A stretch of 50,451 bases of DNA. It comes from Solirubrobacteraceae bacterium. Lineage in GTDB: Bacteria; Actinomycetota; Thermoleophilia; Solirubrobacterales; Solirubrobacteraceae. Under the pieces are notes generated by a model, which was not told the DNA's origin, ran no database searches, and saw only the letters and a program-made list of their open reading frames with translations. Positions 43,405 through 50,451 of this stretch are shown here, piece after piece (the first letter of the stretch is position 1; the number at the start of each line of letters is the position of its first letter). Position numbers and translations under genes: made by a program. The DNA is taken from contig JAEMSV010000018.1 of the NCBI GenBank assembly GCA_016462625.1, positions 1 to 50,451 on the forward strand. The letters are read 5' to 3'.

Positions 43405-44340
43405 CTAGCCGCGCCGCGCCAGCTCGGTCCTCAGGTCCCGTTCGACCTCGTCCGGTCGCTCGTCGAGGTCCGTATCTGTGATGCGGGTCGTCGGCAGGTC
43501 GTGGACAGCCTTGACCCGGCGGTCCCGGCGGCGATCACGGTCATAGGCCGTCACGGTGTCATGCACCGCGCTGTCGATCTCGACGGCGACCCACTCGCGC
43601 CGAAACAGTGTGTCGATGGTGACCCACTCGTGGTCGTCCAGCTGGAACGGGACGTTGTGCTCGGTCGGCGGGAATCCGCGGTCGCGCAGAAACCGATGGA
43701 AGCGCCCTTCCAGTTTCGACGCGAGGCGGCCGGTGACCGGCCGGCGTGTGCGCAGCAGGGTCTCGAGGGTCCCGAGCCCCAGCGCCTGGGGCGCCCTCGC
43801 GATTGCCGCATCGACGGCGGGCAGGTGCAGCTTCTTCATCGCCTCGGCCTCGTTGACCGCGAGGTCAAGGTGAAACGCATCGAGAACCGCGGCAAGGTCC
43901 AGCAGCGTGCGAGCCAGCGTGGTCACCCGCAGGCCGTCGCGGATGGTGATGTCCCGAGGATCGAGCGCGCGGACGCGGGGGTGCAGCCGCTTCCGCCTTC
44001 TCCGCCTCGTCGGCACGATGACCTCGACGTCGCCCTTCCATCGCAGCAGTCGGTGACGGGCACCGGCGCTCCGGTGGCTGAGGACGGCCTCGGGCCCGCA
44101 CGCCTTCAACGCAGCCCGCTCGAGCTCGTCGCGGGTGGGATCGACCCGGCCGTAGAGGTGCACGCCCTGGAAGAGCCGGTTCAACTCGGGCGACTTCGCA
44201 TGCCGATCGATCGCGCTCTGGGACCACCCCGCGGCCAGCAACTCCTCCGTCGTCATCACCCACCGGGAGCGCCGCGCAAAGGTCGCCAGGTCGACCCCGG
44301 TACGTTTCCACCGCTCAGCGGGGCTTTCGTTCCCATCCAT
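43405..44340 (-). CDS. AbiEi-like winged helix plus DUF559/Vsr-type nuclease domain
   Basis: 311 residues from ATG 44340. N-terminal part (about 15-65) resembles AbiEi antitoxin winged helices: ATFARRSRWVMTTEELLAAG, WSQSAIDRHA, LNRLFQGVHLYGR. A middle region (SHRSAGARHRLLRW ... TTLARTLLDLAAVLDAFHLD) is typical of AbiEi-like proteins. The C-terminal part (about 215-311) resembles DUF559/Vsr nucleases: VAVEIDSAVHDTVTAYDRDR, RDRRVKAVHDLPTTRIT, with acidic and basic catalytic positions. No AbiEii toxin is adjacent. It could be a stand-alone nuclease-regulator or a defence remnant. Confidence 0.8.
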   Translation of the reverse strand: MDGNESPAERWKRTGVDLATFARRSRWVMTTEELLAAGWSQSAIDRHAKSPELNRLFQGVHLYGRVDPTRDELERAALKACGPEAVLSHRSAGARHRLLRWKGDVEVIVPTRRRRRKRLHPRVRALDPRDITIRDGLRVTTLARTLLDLAAVLDAFHLDLAVNEAEAMKKLHLPAVDAAIARAPQALGLGTLETLLRTRRPVTGRLASKLEGRFHRFLRDRGFPPTEHNVPFQLDDHEWVTIDTLFRREWVAVEIDSAVHDTVTAYDRDRRRDRRVKAVHDLPTTRITDTDLDERPDEVERDLRTELARRG

Positions 44341-44389
44341 CGGCCGATGGAACCAGCCGCGGCCCGCCACGGCCGGGCTCTCCACAGAG

Positions 44390-45073
44390 ATGACACAGAA
44401 CCTGCGCATCCTCACCTGGAACCTCTTCCACGGCCGCGCGGTCCCGCCCGCCGGCCGGAACCTCCTCCCCGAGTTCACCGAGCACATCGCTGCCTGGGAC
44501 TGGGACGTCGCGCTGCTCCAGGAGGTGCCGCCGTGGTGGCCCGAGCCGGTCGCGCGCGCGGCCGGCGCCGAACAGCGCACCGTGCTCACGTCTCGCAACG
44601 CGCTGCTGCCACTCCGCCGTGCGCTCGCCGAGCGCTGGCCCGACGTCATCAAGTCCAACGGCGGCGGCGCGAACGCGATCCTCGTCCGCGGCCAGCACGC
44701 GATCACCGCGCACCGCCACGAACGGCTGCGCCGCCGGCCGGAGCGGCGCATGGTCCACGGCGTGCGCCTCGACGACGGCACGTGGATCGCGAACCTCCAC
44801 GCCCAGGTGCGACCGCACAGCGAGACCCGCATCGACCTCGCGCGCGCGGGCGCGGCCGCGCACACGTGGGCGGGGACCGCCCCGGCGATCCTGGGCGGTG
44901 ACTGCAATGTCCCGGACCCGGCCATCGACGGGTTCGCGCGCCTCGGCGGGCGCGGGGTCGACCACGTGCTCGGCCGCGGGTTCACCTCCGAGCGCCGGCC
45001 CGAGATCCCCAACCGAGACGCGTTGTCCGATCATGCAGCGGTCATCGTCGACGTGCGCCGGGAGCACGGTTAG
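44390..45073 (+). CDS. Endonuclease/exonuclease/phosphatase (EEP) family hydrolase
   Basis: 227 residues. EEP motifs in order: RILTWNLFHGRAVPPAG, VALLQEVPPWW (metal Glu), IANLHAQVRP, ILGGDCNVPDP, GVDHVLGRGF and NRDALSDHAAVIVDV (catalytic Asp-His). It hydrolyses a phosphodiester or phosphomonoester; DNA, inositol phosphate or a lipid are all possible. No signal peptide. ATG 44390 diverges from the AbiEi-nuclease gene. Confidence 0.85.
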   Translation: MTQNLRILTWNLFHGRAVPPAGRNLLPEFTEHIAAWDWDVALLQEVPPWWPEPVARAAGAEQRTVLTSRNALLPLRRALAERWPDVIKSNGGGANAILVRGQHAITAHRHERLRRRPERRMVHGVRLDDGTWIANLHAQVRPHSETRIDLARAGAAAHTWAGTAPAILGGDCNVPDPAIDGFARLGGRGVDHVLGRGFTSERRPEIPNRDALSDHAAVIVDVRREHG

Positions 45074-45083
45074 GTTCCCCCCA

Positions 45084-45479
45084 ATGCGCCTCGCCCTCCT
45101 CCTTGCCTGCTCCTGCGCCCTCGCGCTCACCGCGTGCGGCAAGGACGACGAGCAGGACACCGCCGGCCCCACGGCCACCACCGCGAACGCCGCCAAGTCC
45201 TCACCCTCCGGCGAAGGCGGGCCCGGCGTCACGGTCGGCATGCGGAACTTCGCGTTCGAGCCGGCGGAGATCACCATCAAGGTCGGCGAGCAGGTCACCT
45301 GGCGCAACGACGACACGACCGAGCACAACGTCAAGGGCCAGGGCGTGGACGACGCGCCGCGCACCGACCCGATCGAGCAGGGCGAGACCTACGCGTGGAC
45401 GGCGAAGGACGCGGGGACCGTCACGTACATCTGCACCATCCACCCGAACATGGTCGGGACGGTCGTCGTCAGCAAATAG
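45084..45479 (+). CDS. Cupredoxin-domain lipoprotein
   Basis: 131 residues. Lipobox LALTAC gives a lipid-linked Cys at about residue 18, followed by an Asp/Thr/Ala linker. The cupredoxin domain has FAFEPAEITIKVGEQVTWRN and the type 1 copper set: His in TTEHNVKGQG, Cys and His in VTYICTIHPNMVG, plus Met. A small membrane-anchored electron carrier is expected. The ATG lies 10 nt after the EEP stop; TAGGTT before it is partly that stop codon. Confidence 0.92.
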   Translation: MRLALLLACSCALALTACGKDDEQDTAGPTATTANAAKSSPSGEGGPGVTVGMRNFAFEPAEITIKVGEQVTWRNDDTTEHNVKGQGVDDAPRTDPIEQGETYAWTAKDAGTVTYICTIHPNMVGTVVVSK

Positions 45480-45482
45480 GCG

Positions 45483-46931
<1,449 letters not shown>

Positions 46932-46935
<4 letters not shown>

Positions 46936-48044
46936 GCGACCACCTGCCGTGCGGTCGTCAGGACATCGGCGACCAGCTCGCCCGTGACCGACGCGAGCAG
47001 GATCCCGTTGCGGTGGTGGCCGGTCGCCCAGACCAGCCCGTCGACGACATCGCTGCGGCCGAGGATGGGCGTGTTGTCGGGGACGCCGGGGCGCAGGCCG
47101 ACCGCGCTCTCCTCGATCACGAGCTCGCTGAGCCCCGGTACGAGATCGATCGCGTCGCGCAGCAGCTCGTAGACACCGCCCGCGGTGACCGCGGTGTCGA
47201 ATCCGCGCTCCTCCATCGTCGCGCCGAGCACGTAGCGCCCGTCACCGCGCGGGACGAGGTAGCCGCCCTCGAAGCGCAGCACGCGGTCGAGCAGCCCGGG
47301 GCCCTCGGGATCGCGCAGGCGCAGGATCTGGCCCTTCACCGGGCGAACGGGAACGCGGGCCGCCGGCGGCAGCCCCAGCTCGGCGCCCGACCAGGCGCCG
47401 CCGGCCACGACGACCTGCGCTGCGTCGATGCGCGTCGCGTCGGCCAGCTCGACGCCGACCGCGCGGTCTCCGTCGAGCGCGATGCGCGCGACCTCGGTCC
47501 CGGTCTGCACGACCACGCCGTCGCGCTGCGCCGCAACCAGCAGGGCACGGCGGAGACGGCGCGGGTCCACGGCGTGGTCGTCCGCGGCGAGGAGCGCGAG
47601 CCGCACCGTCGGGGCCAGCGCCGGGGCGAGTGCCCGCGCGGCTGTCGGCAGCAGCTTCTCGACGCGCAGGCCCAGCTGCTCGCGCAGCACCAGCTCGCGC
47701 TCGAGCGCGCGCCGCTCGTCCTCCCCGCGCGCGACGAGCAGCGTGCCGCAGCGCCGGTAGCCCGGGTCCTCGTCGCTCGCGCGGTGCAGCTCCTCGGCGA
47801 ACGCCGGCCACGCCTCCGCGGCCCGCAGACCGAGGTCGAGCAGCGCCTGCTCGCCGACGTCGGCCTCGCTGACCGGTGCGAGCATCCCGGCCGCGACCGC
47901 CGACGCGGCACCCTCGGGCTGACCGTCGGCCGCACGCTCGATCACCCGCACGCGGAGCCCACGGCGCGCCGCGGCCCAGGCGACCCCGAGCCCGACGACG
48001 CCCGCGCCGATCACGACGACCTCGGCACTCCCGTTGGCACGCAT
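46932..48044 (-). CDS. thiO: Glycine oxidase ThiO
   Basis: 370 residues from ATG 48044. FAD-binding VVVIGAGVVGLGVAWAAARR at the N-terminus, DAO-type domain with SAVAAGMLAPVSEADVGEQA, AVDPRRLRRALLVAA, VPVRPVKGQILRL and the substrate-side block GLRPGVPDNTPILG and TGHHRNGILLAS. It oxidises glycine to the imine used by ThiG, the aerobic route, as opposed to ThiH. First gene of thiO-thiS-thiG-SnoaL, behind a TPP riboswitch; its GAGGAG ribosome-binding site lies in the riboswitch P1 region. Confidence 0.95.
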
Positions 48045-48050
48045 CTGACG

Positions 48051-48147
48051 ACTCCTCGCTTCGGCGGCATGATCCGCATCAGCTGTTGACGGTCGACGCC
48101 GCTTCCTGCGCCCTCTCAGCCCTGATTGCCGGGCTCCCGTATGGAGT
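48051..48147 (-). promoter_or_regulatory. TPP riboswitch upstream of thiO
   Basis: Minus-strand order matches the THI box: acgggagcc, CTGAGAGGG, then CTGATGCGGATCATGCCG and CGAAGCGAGGAG. P1 pairs actcc (48147-48143) with ggagt (48055-48051). That 3' strand contains part of the thiO Shine-Dalgarno GAGGAG, so TPP binding should block translation. TAGCCT (48155-48150) is a likely -10. Confidence 0.93.
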
Positions 48148-48170
48148 TCAGGCTACTACCGCGCCCGCAA

Positions 48171-49706
48171 TCACACCCGCGGCGGCGACTTGGACGATCG
48201 CTTCGGCGCGCAGGTCCGGTAGGTCCGCGAGCCCACGACCTTGCGGCCGTCGGCCGTCCTGATCTCGATCCGCACGGTGAAGCGGCCCTTCGGCAGGCCC
48301 GTGAGGTTCACCGGCGCCGTGACCCGCTTGCCGCGCACGGTCTTCACCCGTTTGCCGTTGACCTTGACCACCGCGCTGGCGATCCTCAGCCCGCGGGGCT
48401 GGCGCAGCCGGATGCGGAACTTGCGCCGGGACACGCACGTCTTCGCCGACGGCAGGACGATCACCGAGCTGGCCTTGGGCAACGGCGGCAGCGACACCAC
48501 CGGCGCGGGGGCCGGCGACGCGGCCGGGACCGGAACGGCTGCGGGCGGCACCGCGGGCGGGACCGCGGGAGGCGTGACGGGCGGCGTCGCCGGCGGCGCG
48601 TCTCCGCTCAGCCGGAGCCGCCGGACGTGGTTGCGGTAGCCCTGCGGCGCGAACAGCTGGTCGCCGAACGCGGCGACGTCGTACGGCGTGTCGAGGAGGA
48701 TGTTCGAGAGGACGCCTGTGTCCATGAAGGCGTGCCCGGGCGCCGCCGCGAAGCGATGGATGCGGGGCGGGCCACTCGTCGCGAAGACGAGCTCGCCGGC
48801 GGCCGTCAGGTCGAAACCCTCGTGCTGTGCCGTGGCCGTGTGCGTGAAGCGGCCGACATAGGCGCCGGCATGGTCGAACCGCTGCACCCACGCCGGGGAC
48901 GTGGCGACGTAGACCCCGGACGACCCCGCGGTCACGTCCTCGGCACTACCGAGCTGACCCTCCGCGGTCCCATCAGTCCCCGCCTTGCACTGGCTCGCGG
49001 CGGCGCAGACCTCGAACCCCGTGCTGCCGCCCGTGACGACGTCCCAGCCGAACGCGTGGACGAACGCGCCCGCACCGGTGAAGCGTTGGGCGCGGTGGTG
49101 GGAGGAGTCCGCCACGACGACGTCGCCGTTCGGCGCGAAGCCGAGCCCGCGGCCGTTGTTGAACTCTCCGCCGAGCGCACCGAGGACGCCCGCCTTGCAG
49201 TTCGCCGCGACGGTGCAGACCTCGAAGTCCGTCGAGCCGCCCGTGACCGTGTCCTTGCCGAACGCCCGGAGGAAGGTCCCCGACGCGTCGAACATCTGCA
49301 AGCGGCGCCCGTCGGTGACGGCGACGATCCCGGCAGGCGACACGCTGATGCCGTTGATCCCGCTGAACTCGCCGCCCGCGCTCCCCTGGGAGGGCGCCTG
49401 GCACGGGTCCGCCGTCGTGCAGATCTCGGCGCCGGCGCCGCCGCCGACGATCACGTCCTTGCCCCACATCCGCTCGAACGCCATCGCCGGCGAGAACTTC
49501 ACGATGCGCTTCGCGCCGGCGTCGGCGACGTACAAGGACCCGTCGGGGCCAGTCGCCGCGCGGGTGGGGCCGGCGAGCTGCCCGGCGGTCCCGCCGAGCG
49601 CAGGGCCAATCGCCCCCTCGACGACGATGGCGGCACGCGCCGCTGGCGCGAGGGCGAACAGGCAGAGAACGGCGATCAGGGTGCTTGCGCGCCACCGGAC
49701 GGTCAT
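48171..49706 (-). CDS. Secreted NHL-repeat propeller protein
   Basis: 511 residues from ATG 49706 (GAGGAG 8 nt upstream). Signal peptide STLIAVLCLFALAPAARA. NHL-type strands: GPTRAATGPDGSLYVADAGA, RIVKFSPAMAFERMWGKDV, GNDV-like GLGFAPNGDVVVADSSHHRA, QRFTGAGAFVHAFGWDVVTG. Three Cys-pair inserts (EICTTADPCQ, EVCTVAANCK, EVCAAASQCK) lie between blades. A Pro/Ala/Val linker (about 355-400) leads to a basic C-terminal domain. A surface protein; ligand unknown. Confidence 0.85.
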   Translation of the reverse strand: MTVRWRASTLIAVLCLFALAPAARAAIVVEGAIGPALGGTAGQLAGPTRAATGPDGSLYVADAGAKRIVKFSPAMAFERMWGKDVIVGGGAGAEICTTADPCQAPSQGSAGGEFSGINGISVSPAGIVAVTDGRRLQMFDASGTFLRAFGKDTVTGGSTDFEVCTVAANCKAGVLGALGGEFNNGRGLGFAPNGDVVVADSSHHRAQRFTGAGAFVHAFGWDVVTGGSTGFEVCAAASQCKAGTDGTAEGQLGSAEDVTAGSSGVYVATSPAWVQRFDHAGAYVGRFTHTATAQHEGFDLTAAGELVFATSGPPRIHRFAAAPGHAFMDTGVLSNILLDTPYDVAAFGDQLFAPQGYRNHVRRLRLSGDAPPATPPVTPPAVPPAVPPAAVPVPAASPAPAPVVSLPPLPKASSVIVLPSAKTCVSRRKFRIRLRQPRGLRIASAVVKVNGKRVKTVRGKRVTAPVNLTGLPKGRFTVRIEIRTADGRKVVGSRTYRTCAPKRSSKSPPRV

Positions 49707-49826
49707 GGGAGCACTCCTCGGAGTCGCTTGACCATCCCCTCGCCACACAGGGGACCACAGCGCCCCCGCACACGTCAACGGATCTGAACCGGATTCACGG
49801 AACGCGACCCTGCGACACTGCCGCCC

Positions 49827-50451
49827 GTGACCCGCGAAGAGCGACTCGCGCGACTCCAAGCCGCGCGCCTGTACCTCGTCACCCCGCTCGCGCCGGGTGG
49901 CCGCGCACTCGAGGGCGTGCTGTCCGCGGCGCTGCAGGGCGGCGTCGACATCGTGCAGCTGCGCGACAAGGACGCCGACGACGGCGAGCTCCTCGCCGCC
50001 GCCGCGGTCGCCCGCCGGCTCTGCGACGCCACCGGCGCGCTGCTGATCGTCAACGACCGGCCCGACCTCGTCGAGCCCGCGCGTGCCGACGGCGTGCACG
50101 TCGGACAGGACGACGCGACCGTCGCGCAGGCCCGCGCGATCGCGGGAGACGACGTGATCGTCGGCCGCTCGACCCACGCCCCCGCCCAGCTGGCGGCAGC
50201 CGCCGACGACGGCGCGGACTACGCCGCGGTCGGCCCCGTCCACGCGACGCCGACGAAACCCGGCCGCGCGCCCGTCGGGCTCGACTACGTCCGCCACGCC
50301 GCCGACCGCGCGCGCCTGCCGTGGTTCGCGATCGGCGGCCTCATGCCCGAGAACACCGGCGAGGTCGTCGCCGCCGGCGCACACCGCATCGTCGTCGTCC
50401 GCGCGATCGCGGACGCCGACGACCCCCGCGCTGCTGCGGCCTCCCTGCAGC
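49827..50451 (+). CDS. thiE: Thiamine-phosphate synthase ThiE (3' end beyond window)
   Basis: Open from GTG 49827 to the window edge (208 codons). Motifs: ARLYLVTPLAPGGR, VDIVQLRDKDADDGELL, LLIVNDRPDLVEPARADGVH, VGQDD, GRSTHAPAQL, YAAVGPVHATPTKPGRAPVG and FAIGGLMPEN. It couples hydroxymethylpyrimidine diphosphate to thiazole phosphate. No riboswitch is visible before it, unlike thiO. It diverges from the NHL gene. Confidence 0.93.
   Translation, partial: MTREERLARLQAARLYLVTPLAPGGRALEGVLSAALQGGVDIVQLRDKDADDGELLAAAAVARRLCDATGALLIVNDRPDLVEPARADGVHVGQDDATVAQARAIAGDDVIVGRSTHAPAQLAAAADDGADYAAVGPVHATPTKPGRAPVGLDYVRHAADRARLPWFAIGGLMPENTGEVVAAGAHRIVVVRAIADADDPRAAAASLQ

Noticed and set aside
40371..43481. 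1036-codon plus-strand frame across the RCC1, phasin-like and argF genes
   Set aside because: Runs antisense through three recognisable genes and has no domain.

Overview
The window is chromosomal DNA of a high-GC actinobacterium. The dnaK-grpE-dnaJ-hspR operon, a nearby clpB, an inositol-lipid gene set, GTG and TTG starts and many secreted beta-propeller proteins fit the class Thermoleophilia (Solirubrobacter/Conexibacter-like). That placement is inferred from gene content and style, not from a marker gene. No rRNA, tRNA, CRISPR array, transposase or prophage gene was seen.

Layout. 1-2 kb: a secreted protein facing two tandem ECF-like sigma factors. 2-4.6 kb: clpB. 4.8-11.4 kb: two tandem galactose-oxidase-like secreted copper radical oxidases carrying carbohydrate-binding modules. 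11.5-15.6 kb: the HspR-regulated chaperone operon on the minus strand. 15.6-19 kb: a paralogous pair of secreted proteins, then a ferric-reductase-like membrane protein, a small acidic-tailed membrane protein and ApbE. 19-24 kb: ATP-grasp enzyme, lipoprotein, endonuclease III, sugar kinase, alpha/beta hydrolase and CAP protein. 24-28.7 kb: a polytopic membrane protein, a frameshifted relative of its C-terminal domain, and a PAP2 / CDP-alcohol phosphatidyltransferase / inositol-1-phosphate synthase set. 28.8-29.0 kb: a 172-bp palindromic element. 29-36 kb: YceI, GNAT, a glycosyltransferase-PHP fusion, a divergent uracil-DNA-glycosylase-like protein, an ABC-2 exporter and a quinone oxidoreductase. 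36-45.5 kb: a DUF480 protein, lipoproteins, VCBS and RCC1 propellers, an RNA methyltransferase, argF, an AbiEi-nuclease protein, an EEP-family phosphatase and a cupredoxin. 45.5-50.4 kb: thiO-thiS-thiG plus a SnoaL-like gene behind a TPP riboswitch, an NHL-repeat protein, and thiE cut by the window edge.

Functional links. DnaK, GrpE, DnaJ and ClpB form the disaggregation machine. HspR is encoded last in its own operon, and a palindrome with the same geometry lies before both dnaK and clpB. ThiO, ThiS and ThiG make the thiazole of thiamine, and ThiE joins it to the pyrimidine. Inositol-1-phosphate synthase probably feeds the neighbouring phosphatidyltransferase.

The most unusual signals are the 172-bp near-perfect palindrome at 28785-28956; a recurring TANNNT hexamer 6-10 nt before about 19 start codons, which implies widespread leaderless transcripts; two divergent gene pairs whose opposed -10 hexamers share one TA step; and a start-codon hairpin on a sigma-factor gene.
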